Shown piece by piece: positions 52,173 to 61,578 of a DNA stretch of 64,000 nt. The stretch spans positions 1 through 64,000 of the forward strand of contig NZ_VKAA01000017.1 of assembly GCF_007096635.1 (NCBI RefSeq). Direction: 5' to 3'. The notes beneath the pieces are model-generated. The model had not been told where the DNA came from, searched no databases, and was given only the letters and a program-made list of their open reading frames with translations. The DNA is from Mycolicibacterium sp. 018/SC-01/001. Its GTDB lineage: Bacteria > Actinomycetota > Actinomycetes > Mycobacteriales > Mycobacteriaceae. Made by a program: the position numbers and the translations under genes. Position 1 is the stretch's first letter, and each line of letters begins with the position of its first letter.

Positions 52173-53125
52173 ACACCCTAGAAGGCGTGGCGACGCCCCC
52201 GGGTGTTGCCGACGTGGCGCCTCCCGGTCGGCGGCTGCGCATGCCCAAAGGGCTTGGAGCGCTGCCGATCAGCATCTGGATTCTGCTGTTCTTCATCCTG
52301 CCGTTCGGCTTGGTGGTCTGGTACAGCTTCGGCTACAAGCCCGGCATCTACGTCACCCACGCCAACGACGTGCTGTCCCTGGACCGCTACGGCCAGGCGG
52401 CCTCGCCGGCCTTCCTCGCCATCTTCGTCCGCACACTCAAGATCGCCGTCACCGGAACGGTGCTCTGCCTGCTCATCGCCTTCCCGATGGCCTACTGGAT
52501 GGCGGTCAAACTGACCGCCAAGTGGCGCGGTGTCGTGTTGGCACTCGTGCTCATCCCCTACTGGACCAACTTCCTGGTGCGCACCATCGGGTGGCAGATA
52601 TCGCTGAGCCCAGAGGGTTTCGTGTCCAAGACCCTGCAGTGGGCGCACCTGACCGAGGGCTCGCTTCACGTGCTCTACACCTCGGGGGCCGTCCAACTCG
52701 GCGTGGTCTACAACTATCTGCCGCTGATGATCCTGCCGCTGTACGTGGCCCTGGAACGTCTCGACCCGAAGCTGCTCGAGGCGAGCCGCGACCTCGGCGG
52801 CACACCATGGAGCACGTTCTGGCACGTCACCGTCCCCCTAGCGCTGCCCGGGGTGACCGCTGGAATGATGCTCGTGTTCGTGCCGCTGATGGGCGACTAC
52901 ATCACCCCGACCGTGCTCGGTGGGGCCAGCGGCAGCATGGTGGGACAGATGGTGGCCGCCCAGTTCCAAAGCGCCCAGAACTGGGCGCTCGGCTCGGCGA
53001 TGGCCGTCCTGCTGATGCTGGCGATCTTCGGCACCAGCGCCGTGGTCGGGGCTGCGCTCAAGATCGTCGGCGTCGTCGTCAAGGCGGCGACGTCGTTGAA
53101 ACTGCCGTCGAAGGAGACTGCATGA
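52169..53125 (+). CDS. potB: ABC transporter permease, polyamine type (PotB)
   Basis: 318 residues with six to seven membrane segments and the permease EAA loop (LLEASRDLGGTPWSTFWHVT). WYSFGYKPGIYV and LVRTIGWQ are typical of PotB. It forms the inner-membrane channel with PotC. GTG 52169 overlaps the PotD stop (GTGA). Confidence 0.9.
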   Translation: MNTLEGVATPPGVADVAPPGRRLRMPKGLGALPISIWILLFFILPFGLVVWYSFGYKPGIYVTHANDVLSLDRYGQAASPAFLAIFVRTLKIAVTGTVLCLLIAFPMAYWMAVKLTAKWRGVVLALVLIPYWTNFLVRTIGWQISLSPEGFVSKTLQWAHLTEGSLHVLYTSGAVQLGVVYNYLPLMILPLYVALERLDPKLLEASRDLGGTPWSTFWHVTVPLALPGVTAGMMLVFVPLMGDYITPTVLGGASGSMVGQMVAAQFQSAQNWALGSAMAVLLMLAIFGTSAVVGAALKIVGVVVKAATSLKLPSKETA

Positions 53126-54012
53126 CCACCGCCAGGACCCCCGCGAAACCCATTCGCCGACAGCGGATTCGTCCCGGTGACGCGGTGCTGAACGTGTGGG
53201 GAGTCCTTGGTCTGGTGTTCCTGTTCTTCCCCATCGTGGTGATCGTGGTGTTCTCGTTCAACAACGGTCGCACCCTGCAGACGTTCGACGGGTTCGGCGT
53301 CGACGCCTATCTCTCGGCGCTGTCCAACCCGGCGATCACCAATGCCATCACCGTCTCGCTCATCACCGCAACCGGGACGGCCGTGGTCGCTACCGTGCTG
53401 GGCACCTTCGCCGGGATCGCCCTGACCCGCCGTCCGGGCTGGTGGGCCCCGGGGCTGCTGGTCCTGCTCGGACTGGTCCTGGTCACCCCGGAAATCGTGT
53501 CCGCGATCTCCCTGCTCCCCTGGTTCGTCACCCTCGGCGTCGACTGGGGGCTGCCCGCCTTCAACGTCGGCCAGGTGCGCCTGATCATCGCCAACTCGTT
53601 GTTCGCCAGTGCCGTCGTCACATTCATCGTGCGGGCCAGGATGACCGGTATGAACGAGTTCCTCGAGGAGGCCGCCGCCGACCTGTACGCCACACCGGTT
53701 CGGCGCTTCACCGACATCACTCTGCCGCTGATCCGCCCGGCGGTGCTGTCGGGCGCCCTGCTCGCCTTCACCCTCAGCTTGGACAACACGGTCGTGTCAT
53801 CCTTCGTCTCGGTGGCCGGCTCGACACCGTGGCCGGTGTACATCTTCGCCTCCCTCAAGGCGTCGCTGCGGCCCGACATCGCCGCGATGTCGACCATGAT
53901 GCTCGTACTGACCCTGATCGCACTGGGCGTCGCTGCACTGATCCTGCGACGGGACCCGACGGGACCCGGCGGCGGCGCCGCCGGGCTGACGAGTGCGATG
54001 GTGGGTAAATGA
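53122..54012 (+). CDS. potC: ABC transporter permease, polyamine type (PotC)
   Basis: 296 residues: N-terminal membrane helix (about 26-46, VWGVLGLVFLFFPIVVIVVF), then S-F-N-N-G-R, and EAA loop EFLEEAAADLYATPVRRFTD. The sequence TLSLDNTVVSSFVSVAGST is the typical PotC region after the loop. AAGGAG at 53111-53116 supports ATG 53122, which overlaps the PotB stop. It completes the transporter. Confidence 0.9.
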   Translation: MTTARTPAKPIRRQRIRPGDAVLNVWGVLGLVFLFFPIVVIVVFSFNNGRTLQTFDGFGVDAYLSALSNPAITNAITVSLITATGTAVVATVLGTFAGIALTRRPGWWAPGLLVLLGLVLVTPEIVSAISLLPWFVTLGVDWGLPAFNVGQVRLIIANSLFASAVVTFIVRARMTGMNEFLEEAAADLYATPVRRFTDITLPLIRPAVLSGALLAFTLSLDNTVVSSFVSVAGSTPWPVYIFASLKASLRPDIAAMSTMMLVLTLIALGVAALILRRDPTGPGGGAAGLTSAMVGK

Positions 54013-55394
54013 GCACCACACTGACCAACGGCAAGGTGTCCTTCTGGTGGAACAGCATTGGGGCCAGCCCCCCGCGCCCGCCGCTGCCCGGCACCACCCA
54101 GGCCGACGTCTGCATCGTCGGAGCCGGATACACCGGGCTCTGGACCGCGTACTACCTGAAAAAGGCAGCGCCGCACCTGCGCATCGTCATGCTGGAGCAA
54201 CGCTTCGCAGGCTTTGGGGCATCGGGACGCAACGGCGGTTGGCTCACCAACGAGATCACCGGCGGCCGAGGGCAATACGTGAAGTCACACGGACGCGACG
54301 CCGTGGCCCGTCAGCAGACCGCCATGAACGAGACGGTCGACGAGGTCATCCGGGTCACCCGCGACGAACACATCGACTGTGACGTCGTCAAGGGCGGCGA
54401 GTTCACCGTCGCCACCAACGCCGCCCAGCAGGACCGGCTGCTGCACGCGGTCGAGGAGGCTCGCACCTGGCCGATGACCGACGTCGAACTACTGAGTGCG
54501 GCCGAGGCGACCGCGCGGATCAACGTGGTCGGTACGACCGGGGCGATGTGGCATCCGCACTGCGCGCGAATACATCCGGCGAAACTCGCCGCAGGGCTGG
54601 CCAGGGTGGTCGAATCGCTGGGCGTGGAGATCTTCGAGCAGACCAGGGTCACCGAGATTCGTCCCCACCAGGCGGTCACCGAAGCGGGCACCGTCACGGC
54701 AGGCACCGTGGTGCGGGCCACCGAGGGATTCACGGCGCAGATCAAAGGTTTGCGACGGACGTGGCTGCCGATGAATTCCTCGCTCATCGTCACCGAGCCC
54801 CTCTCGGCCGACGTGTGGGACGACATCGGCTGGGCCGGTTACGAGACGCTCGGTGACCAGGCCCACGCCTATATGTACGCCCAGCGGACCGCCGACGACC
54901 GCATCGCGATAGGAGGCCGAGGAGCGCCGTACCGCTACGGTTCGGGCACCGATGTCGACGGTGCGACCGACCCGAAAACCGTTGGGCTGCTTCGCGACAT
55001 CCTGATCCGCTTCTTCCCCTCCACGGCGCAGGCCGCGATCGAACACGTGTGGTCCGGCGTGTTGGGGGTGCCGCGAGACTGGTCGGCGACGGTGGGACTC
55101 GACCGCGCCAGCGGGGTGGCCTGGGCGGGCGGGTACGTCGGCACCGGCGTCACCTCCACCAACCTCGCCGGACGCACCCTGCGCGACCTCATCCTCGACC
55201 AGCCGTCGACGCTGACCGAGCTGCCGTGGGTCAACCACCGTGTGCGCAAATGGGAGCCGGAACCGTTGCGATACATCGCCGTTCAAGCCTTGTACAAGGC
55301 CTACTACGCCGCCGACCGGGCCGAATTGGGTGGGCGGCCGACCACCTCGCCGATCGCGACACTCGCCGATCGGGTTTCCGGTCGCGGGCACTGA
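54009..55394 (+). CDS. FAD-dependent amine oxidoreductase (PuuB/DadA type)
   Basis: 461 residues. The ADP-binding motif is DVCIVGAGYTGLWTAYYLKK (about 33-52), followed by GASGRNGGWLTNEI, typical of the DAO/PuuB family. The C-terminal half carries AGGYVGTGVTSTNLAGRTL, the usual FAD loop. PuuB-type enzymes oxidise gamma-glutamylated putrescine or related amines. It ends the operon and overlaps PotC by four bases, so uptake and first oxidation are made together. Confidence 0.9.
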   Translation: MSTTLTNGKVSFWWNSIGASPPRPPLPGTTQADVCIVGAGYTGLWTAYYLKKAAPHLRIVMLEQRFAGFGASGRNGGWLTNEITGGRGQYVKSHGRDAVARQQTAMNETVDEVIRVTRDEHIDCDVVKGGEFTVATNAAQQDRLLHAVEEARTWPMTDVELLSAAEATARINVVGTTGAMWHPHCARIHPAKLAAGLARVVESLGVEIFEQTRVTEIRPHQAVTEAGTVTAGTVVRATEGFTAQIKGLRRTWLPMNSSLIVTEPLSADVWDDIGWAGYETLGDQAHAYMYAQRTADDRIAIGGRGAPYRYGSGTDVDGATDPKTVGLLRDILIRFFPSTAQAAIEHVWSGVLGVPRDWSATVGLDRASGVAWAGGYVGTGVTSTNLAGRTLRDLILDQPSTLTELPWVNHRVRKWEPEPLRYIAVQALYKAYYAADRAELGGRPTTSPIATLADRVSGRGH

Positions 55395-55446
55395 CGCCTC
55401 CGGGTCACTACGATCATTCCCGCCGTCGTCATGACCATCCGTCGTC

Positions 55447-56856
55447 CTACAGACGGTGCCGGGACCGGCGCTGCGCGGGCGTAGCCGAAACTTTGCCGAG
55501 CAGCGCTGTCAGGTCACCGACGGTGGCGTCGTCGAGGTCGTGGACGACGTCGATGAGGTCGTCGCGCAGGGCGGCGTCACAGAACGGCTCGGCCAACCAG
55601 TGGAACTTCTCGACGACCCGGTCCCAGGACATGGGCTGCGTTGGTGATCCCTCGAAATCGGCTTGTTCGATACGGAACTCGCGCTGATCGGAGGTGACGA
55701 TCGTCAACCGCACCGAGGTGCGTTCGGGATAGGCCGCGGTGAGGTCGTCGGCCGCGATGACCTCCACACGTTGCATCAGGTCTTGAACGTCGTGACGGCG
55801 GACGCGCTCGGTCTCGAGTTGCGCTGGGCCGACCGCATCGTCCAGCAGGGCGACCGCCGTGAGGTACTTCAGGTTGTAGTCGGCCTGCTCTTTGGTCCAG
55901 GCGTGTGACTTGTCGCCGTAGGCGCCGCCGCCGGCGAAGTCGTACGCGCCCTGGAAGACCTCCACGACGACGCGCGTGACATCTGCTGCCGAAATTCCGT
56001 GGTTGGCACCCACCTCGAGGGTGGCGTCGATGACTGCCTGACCATGGATGAGCGAGCAGTACTGCTTGAGGTAGGTGTGTTGGACCGCGTCGAGGCTGGT
56101 GTCGGCGGTGCGGAAGTCGATGGGCTGGCCGAGCAGCTGCACCAGGCCGTGCGGGCCCTCGAAAACGGCTTTCGGGCCGGTGATTCCGCGTGCCGCAAGG
56201 AACGCCGTGTAGACGGCGCGCATGGCGGTGATCGCCGGTGAGATGCCCTTCCAGTTCGACACCGGCTCGGCATGGACCGCCGCGAGCGACACGTTGTCGA
56301 CCGTGGCGGCCGCGATCGCATCAGCGGTCGCGGAGACGTCGAGTCCGAGCAGCCTGGCCGAAGCCGCACTGCTCGACATCGCCAGCGACAGGGCGTGATT
56401 GAGCCCATCGGCCATGAGGGGAACCTGCGCGCTGAATCGGCACTGGATCTCGTATGCCACCGCGAGCGCCAGCAGGAATTCCGATCCCGATGCGCCGACG
56501 TGTTCGGCGACGGCGAGGACAGCACCGAAGTTGTCGGCGGGGTGGCACAGGCCGCCGACGGTGAGGTAGGTGTCGAGCAGGTCGGGATAACGGACCAGCA
56601 CCGAGTTGAAGAACGTGGCCTGATCGACCGACAGTTGCCCACCCCCGACGAGCGTGGCGCTCGGCGTCCCGCTGAACTGTTGGGCATGCTGCCGCAGCGT
56701 CGGGATCGGCTCGCCGTCGAGCGCGCCGATCGCACAGGCGATGCTGTCGAGCACGTTGCGTCTGAGAGTCGCCGATGACATCGCAGTCAGGTTCGAATGT
56801 GTTGCTCGATGTGTGAATTCGGCCAGCTGGTCCACCGTGTAGATCGTCTCGCTCAT
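55447..56856 (-). CDS. MmgE/PrpD family protein
   Basis: 469 residues, MmgE/PrpD fold throughout: LDSIACAIGALDGEPI, FSGTPSATLVGGG, GGLCHPADNFGAVLAVAEHV and SLIHGQAVIDATLEVGANHG. The family includes 2-methylcitrate dehydratase, but many members act on other dicarboxylates or are unassigned. No partner methylcitrate synthase or lyase is present, so the propionate pathway is not implied. A LysR-type regulator precedes it on the same strand. A 6-bp hairpin holds its ribosome binding site in the loop. Confidence 0.88.
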   Translation of the reverse strand: MSETIYTVDQLAEFTHRATHSNLTAMSSATLRRNVLDSIACAIGALDGEPIPTLRQHAQQFSGTPSATLVGGGQLSVDQATFFNSVLVRYPDLLDTYLTVGGLCHPADNFGAVLAVAEHVGASGSEFLLALAVAYEIQCRFSAQVPLMADGLNHALSLAMSSSAASARLLGLDVSATADAIAAATVDNVSLAAVHAEPVSNWKGISPAITAMRAVYTAFLAARGITGPKAVFEGPHGLVQLLGQPIDFRTADTSLDAVQHTYLKQYCSLIHGQAVIDATLEVGANHGISAADVTRVVVEVFQGAYDFAGGGAYGDKSHAWTKEQADYNLKYLTAVALLDDAVGPAQLETERVRRHDVQDLMQRVEVIAADDLTAAYPERTSVRLTIVTSDQREFRIEQADFEGSPTQPMSWDRVVEKFHWLAEPFCDAALRDDLIDVVHDLDDATVGDLTALLGKVSATPAQRRSRHRL

Positions 56857-56857
56857 C

Positions 56858-56875
56858 GTGACCTCCTCCGGTCAC
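56858..56875 (-). promoter_or_regulatory. Hairpin enclosing the ribosome binding site of the MmgE/PrpD gene
   Basis: GTGACC and GGTCAC form a 6-bp stem with the loop GGAGGA (minus-strand reading), immediately before the ATG at 56856. The Shine-Dalgarno core is thus in the loop. It might modulate translation or be a protein-binding palindrome. Confidence 0.4.
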
Positions 56876-56953
56876 CGATGAGTCAACTGCCACCGAGCGC
56901 GGCCGTCCAGGTGCAGTTGCTTACTTCAGCTCGGTCTGTCCTCGTACTGCAGC

Positions 56954-57907
56954 TCAGGAGGGCTGGCGCCGGTCGGACAGCCGTTCGCGGTGGGGGTCGT
57001 CCGAGGGGACCCACCAGCGAGGTGTCGGCGAAGTGACCCACGGCAACGTCTGGGCATGGGCGCGGAGGACGTCGACGGCGTGGCGAACGGCCGGACGGTC
57101 GTCATCCGCCCGGGACAGCAGCGACCACGTCCACAGCGGTGTCGGATCGACGGGGTGAACGCCGAGCGTCGGCGGTGTCGCCGCGGTGTGTCGCTTCGGG
57201 GAGGACAGTACCGAGGATCTGGCCTGCCGCACGTGGGCGAAGAACGCCTCTCCGGTGATCCCACCGTCGTCGATGCGGGTGACCTTCGCCCCCGTGTCGG
57301 CGGCGAATTCCCCGACGAACCGGTTCCACGACGACCACGCTGACTCGTCGGCGTCCATCAGTACGGTGAGCCGGTTCGCGGGTACGGGATCGTCGGTACT
57401 GGCGCCCGGGGCGATGGCATGAAGCGGCTCCGCGTAGAGCAGGTCGGCGTGCAGGCCCTGCTGCCGTGCGTCGGCTCCTGTGATCCAGGCGATGGCGAGG
57501 TCCAGGGTGCCCGCTGCGACGCGCTCGGCCTGGGCGTGAGAGGGCAGGACCCATTCGTCCACCCGCATCGCCACCGACGGGCCGACCAGCGCAGCGACGC
57601 TGTCGGGGAGCCAGCTCACGTAGCCCAGCCGCAACGGTGCGCCCAGGGTGGCCGCCTCCCCCAGCCGCCGTCGCGCCGCGTCGGCCAGGCCGAGGATCTG
57701 CTGTGCGTCCTCGCGAAGGGAGCGCCCCGCCGCCGTGAGCGCGACGCTGCGCCGGTCGCGTACGAACAGCTCGGCGCCGACGTCGCGCTCGAGCGCGATG
57801 ATCTGTTGGGATAGTGCGGGCCCGGAGATGTGCAGCCGTTCGGCGGCCCGGCCGAAGTGCAGCTCGTCGGCGACCGCCAGGAAGTACCGCAGCTGCCGTA
57901 GTTCCAT
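56954..57907 (-). CDS. LysR family transcriptional regulator
   Basis: 317 residues. The N-terminal HTH is QLRYFLAVADELHFGRAAER then LHISGPALSQQI with the usual I-A-L-E-R-D-V-G-A-E-L-F-V-R-D. The effector domain is typical (about 90-290), with GTLDLAIAWITG. It lies upstream of the MmgE/PrpD gene with a 97-base gap and probably controls that gene; unlike most LysR genes it is not divergent from its likely target. Confidence 0.9.
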   Translation of the reverse strand: MELRQLRYFLAVADELHFGRAAERLHISGPALSQQIIALERDVGAELFVRDRRSVALTAAGRSLREDAQQILGLADAARRRLGEAATLGAPLRLGYVSWLPDSVAALVGPSVAMRVDEWVLPSHAQAERVAAGTLDLAIAWITGADARQQGLHADLLYAEPLHAIAPGASTDDPVPANRLTVLMDADESAWSSWNRFVGEFAADTGAKVTRIDDGGITGEAFFAHVRQARSSVLSSPKRHTAATPPTLGVHPVDPTPLWTWSLLSRADDDRPAVRHAVDVLRAHAQTLPWVTSPTPRWWVPSDDPHRERLSDRRQPS

Positions 57908-58031
57908 GGGTCGAGCTTAGGTCGCAGACGCGCTGGGCAACGCGTTCACCGACGAATACTCGACGATCTGGGTGACCGACCCTGGCGCCTGTGGGCGGGC
58001 TGCCAACGCAGTAGCGAGATGCACTGAAACG

Positions 58032-59246
58032 TCAGATCAGGATGCTCAGTGGATTCTCGATCCGCCGCACGAATGCTGCCATCCACCTGGCGGCGACAGC
58101 GCCGTCGACTACTCGGTGGTCTGCCGACAGGGTCGCCGTCATGACAGTTCCGACCGCCAGCTGGTTGTCGATCACGACCGGCTTCTGCACAGCGCCTCCG
58201 ACAGCCAGTATCCCGGAGTGCGGCGGGTTGAGGATCGCCGAGAACTCGGTCACCCCGTACATTCCGAGGTTCGACACCGAGAAGCTACCGCCTTCGAGCT
58301 CCTCCTGTGTGAGCCTGCCGTCGCGCGCACGACCGGCCAGATCGGCAACAGCTGCAGCGACGGCCGAGATGGGCAGCTTGTCGACACCGCGCACGACCGG
58401 TGTGAGCAAGCCTCCATCGATTGCGACCGCGACCGCGATGTCGACAGTTTCAAACTGGCGTATCGAATCGCCGTTCCAGACCGCATTCGCTTCGGGCACC
58501 TCCCTGAGTGCCCCAGCGACAGCCTTGATGACGAAGTCGTTCACCGACACCTTGGTGCTGCCCGCCTCGTTCACACTGCGCCGCAACGCGAACAGCGTGT
58601 CGACGCGACAGTCGGCGGTCACATAGAAGTGCGGCACCGTGGTCTTGCTCTCAGTGAGTCGCCGTGCGATCGCCTTACGCATGCCGGTGAGCGGGACATC
58701 CACGAAACCAGTGCTCTCCGCTGCGCTGGGGGCCGCATCCGCGACCGGTGGAGCCGGCGTCTCTGTTTCGCCGACCGACAAGCGGTCCAGATCGCGCCGC
58801 ACGATGCGTCCGCCGGGCCCAGTTCCCACGACCGCCGAGAGGTCGATACCCCTCTCGTGGGCGATCTTTCGCACGAGCGGGGTGGCGAAGAGCCGGCGAC
58901 TGTCAGCGGCGGTGGGTACGGCATCCGCGTCCCCGGCAATCGTCTCGATCACCGGTGCGCCCGATTCCGGGTCCCGATTATCGACGTCGACGTCGTCGAC
59001 ATTCTCACCAGGGGCCGCGACCAGTGCAATGGGTGCGCCGACCGCGATCGTGGTTCCCGGATCGGCGATCACCTTCGCGAGAATGCCCTCGACTTCGGCG
59101 GCATACTCGACAACCGCCTTGTCCGTCTCGATTTCAGCGATCGGGTCACCGACGGCAATCTCCTGTCCAACCGACACAAGCCATGTCTGGATGACCGCCT
59201 CGGTCGCATTGGCCATCACCTCTGGCATGCGCATCACGGTGGCCAT
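58032..59246 (-). CDS. 2-oxoacid dehydrogenase E2, dihydrolipoamide acyltransferase
   Basis: 404 residues. A lipoyl domain has Lys43 in AEIETDKAVVEY. A peripheral-subunit-binding domain lies at about 117-152 (ATPLVRKIAHERGIDLSAVV). The catalytic domain ends with SADHRVVDGA, containing the HxxxDG active site. It accepts the acyl group from the E1 next door and passes it to CoA. The start codon shares one base with the E1 stop. No E3 gene is in the window. Confidence 0.92.
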   Translation of the reverse strand: MATVMRMPEVMANATEAVIQTWLVSVGQEIAVGDPIAEIETDKAVVEYAAEVEGILAKVIADPGTTIAVGAPIALVAAPGENVDDVDVDNRDPESGAPVIETIAGDADAVPTAADSRRLFATPLVRKIAHERGIDLSAVVGTGPGGRIVRRDLDRLSVGETETPAPPVADAAPSAAESTGFVDVPLTGMRKAIARRLTESKTTVPHFYVTADCRVDTLFALRRSVNEAGSTKVSVNDFVIKAVAGALREVPEANAVWNGDSIRQFETVDIAVAVAIDGGLLTPVVRGVDKLPISAVAAAVADLAGRARDGRLTQEELEGGSFSVSNLGMYGVTEFSAILNPPHSGILAVGGAVQKPVVIDNQLAVGTVMTATLSADHRVVDGAVAARWMAAFVRRIENPLSILI

Positions 59247-61435
59247 CAGCTCACCCTCCCCATGCCGACACGAATCTTCTCCAAGCCCGCGACGATGTCC
59301 TCGGTACCCGCGATGGCGGCGCGCTCGAGAACCCGGGAGATGCTGGGCGACGCCTCCTCCCCCGACACTCGCTCGATCGGCTGGTCCAGCCAGTCGAACA
59401 GTCTGCGCTGGATCTCGTCAGCCAGCCACCCACCGTAGGAGGTGCCCTGGGCGCCCTGTTCGACGATCAGCACGGCGTTGGTCTTGCGCACGCTCGCCTC
59501 GATGGTGTCCCAGTCGAGGGACGCGCGGTCCAGCCACCGCAAGTCGATCAGCTCGGCGTCGAGCCCGGTCTGTTCGATGGCGTCCGCACAGCGTGCCACC
59601 ATGGACAGATAGCTGATCACGGTGACGTCGTTGCCCGGCCGGCGGATCGCGGCCCGTCCGGGCGGGATGATGTAATCGAGCTCGCCGTCGGGGACCTTGT
59701 CGGCGAGCCCGTACAAATCGACATGCTCGATCACCAGGACCGGATCCTGCAGAGCGAGAGCTGAGTTCATCAGACCGACGTAGTCCGCGGCGGTCGACGG
59801 TGCCACGATCCGCCAGCCGGGACTCGTCGCGAAGATGCCTGCCGGGTCCATCAGGTGCTGGGAGCCGTAGCCCGACCCCATGGCCACCTTGGTGCGCAGA
59901 ACCAGAGGCACGGCGTTGTCACCTCCGAACATGTGTCGCGCCTTCCCGATCTGGTTGAACACCTGGTCGGCTGCCACCCACATGAAGTCCGGGTACATGA
60001 ACTCGACCACAGGCCGGAACCGCCCGTCGAGAGCCAGCCCGCCGCCGAGACCGGTGAATGCGTTCTCGCTGATCGGCGTGCCCACCAGTCTGGTGTCGCC
60101 GTATTTGGCCAGATTCTTTGTAGCCCCGTTGGTGCCGCCGCCGAGACGGTGCACATCCTCGCCCAACACCACGATGCGGTCGTCCGTCGCCATGCGGCGG
60201 TCCATCACCCCTGAGACCGCCTCGATGAATTTCATGGGTCGCCAGGGGCCCTGATGTGCCGTCGGTTCCAGGGTGTCCCATTTCGCGAGTTCGCTACCGT
60301 CGCCACGGACACCGACGTTGACGAAGCCGGAATCGGGCCACAGCTGCGGCCGGACGCGGCGCTTGCCCTCAGAGGCAGGGTCGGGCTCGAGAAGCTCGTC
60401 CACGACCGCCGACATCACCTCTTGTGCTTGACGTCTCAGATGGGCGACCCCGTCTGCTCCGATCAGATCGCGCCGGATCATCTCGGCAGCGGTCCTGTCG
60501 AGCGGATCGCGGGCACGCCACTCCGCCTCTTCGTCCTTGTCGCGGTAGCCGAAGGCGCTACCCGGGTAGGGGCCGTTCTGGTGGAAGAACCGGTAGACCT
60601 CGGCCTCGATGATCGACGGCCCGTCACCGCTGCGCATCCTCGCTGCGGCCTGCTCGGTGGCCAGGTGCACCGCGAGTGGATCCATTCCGTCGACGCGCCA
60701 CCCAGGAATGCCGAATCCCTGGCCGCGCAGCGAGAGCCGCGGGTCTGCGGTGACCTCTTCCACTCGGGTCGACACGGCGTACAGGTTGTTCTCGATGAAG
60801 AAGCAGAGGGGCAGTTTCCAGGCGGCCGCCAGGTTCATCGTCTCGAGGACGGAGCCGATCTGGCTCGATCCGTCGCCGAAGTAGGTGATCGTCAGGTCGG
60901 TTGTGTCACTGTGTTTTTGCGCCCAGGCGTTACCTGCGCCCATCGGCACACCACCGCCGACGATCGCGTTGGTGCCCAGCGCCCCCGCTTCGAACCACTG
61001 CAGATGCATGGATCCTCCTCTGCCGCGGCAGAAGCCCTGAGCCAGACCGAGTATCTCGGCGAGTGTGCGCTGCAGGATCCGCCTGATCTCGGGGCTGATC
61101 GGAGCTGCGGGATCGACGACACCGCCCGATACGTGGCTGAGCGCTTTGGCGAGGAATTGATGATGGCCACGATGCGACCCGTTCACGGCATCCGAGGGGC
61201 GGAGACCGACGATGGACCCCACTGCACCACCCTCCTGTCCGATGCTGGAATGCGCAGGACCGTGCACCAATCCCTCTGCAGCGAGTTCGAGCACGGTCTC
61301 CTCGAACGCGCGGATCAGATGCAGTTCGGCAAGCATCGTGCCCAGCAGCACCGGATCAGCGGCGTCCCAGTCGTCGGCCGTCGTCGACAACTCGATCCAC
61401 GGACAGCCTGTCTCCAGACGGGTTTCTCTCGGCAT
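59246..61435 (-). CDS. 2-oxoacid dehydrogenase E1, alpha-beta fusion
   Basis: About 729 residues: the N-terminal half is the E1 alpha subunit with the thiamine diphosphate motif GDGSSQIGSVLETMNLAA ... F-I-E-N-N, and the C-terminal half (from about 400) the beta subunit (VLGEDVHRLGGGTNGATKNL; PISENAFTGLGGGLALDG). Such fusions occur in acetoin and branched-chain or other 2-oxoacid dehydrogenases, so substrate is not certain. ATG 61435 follows GGAG; ATG 61444 in frame is possible. It is operonic with E2 and divergent from a VOC gene. Confidence 0.9.
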   Translation of the reverse strand: MPRETRLETGCPWIELSTTADDWDAADPVLLGTMLAELHLIRAFEETVLELAAEGLVHGPAHSSIGQEGGAVGSIVGLRPSDAVNGSHRGHHQFLAKALSHVSGGVVDPAAPISPEIRRILQRTLAEILGLAQGFCRGRGGSMHLQWFEAGALGTNAIVGGGVPMGAGNAWAQKHSDTTDLTITYFGDGSSQIGSVLETMNLAAAWKLPLCFFIENNLYAVSTRVEEVTADPRLSLRGQGFGIPGWRVDGMDPLAVHLATEQAAARMRSGDGPSIIEAEVYRFFHQNGPYPGSAFGYRDKDEEAEWRARDPLDRTAAEMIRRDLIGADGVAHLRRQAQEVMSAVVDELLEPDPASEGKRRVRPQLWPDSGFVNVGVRGDGSELAKWDTLEPTAHQGPWRPMKFIEAVSGVMDRRMATDDRIVVLGEDVHRLGGGTNGATKNLAKYGDTRLVGTPISENAFTGLGGGLALDGRFRPVVEFMYPDFMWVAADQVFNQIGKARHMFGGDNAVPLVLRTKVAMGSGYGSQHLMDPAGIFATSPGWRIVAPSTAADYVGLMNSALALQDPVLVIEHVDLYGLADKVPDGELDYIIPPGRAAIRRPGNDVTVISYLSMVARCADAIEQTGLDAELIDLRWLDRASLDWDTIEASVRKTNAVLIVEQGAQGTSYGGWLADEIQRRLFDWLDQPIERVSGEEASPSISRVLERAAIAGTEDIVAGLEKIRVGMGRVS

Positions 61436-61521
61436 GGCCCTCATCTCCAACGACTGCGGTGTGTGACGCGCGCCCACCGTATGCCCGATCGGACACACTT
61501 TTGCCGGCAGACGACTTGTTC

Positions 61522-61538
61522 TCCCCCCTTCTGGGGGA
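61522..61538. promoter_or_regulatory. Hairpin in divergent E1/VOC region
   Basis: TCCCCC and GGGGGA form a 6-bp stem with a 5-base loop, 40 bases upstream of the VOC start. It may be an operator or a transcript hairpin; no T-tract follows. Confidence 0.35.
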
Positions 61539-61578
61539 TGTTGTCTCCGTATCGATTCCACGCGCGAAAGGTGCGAAA

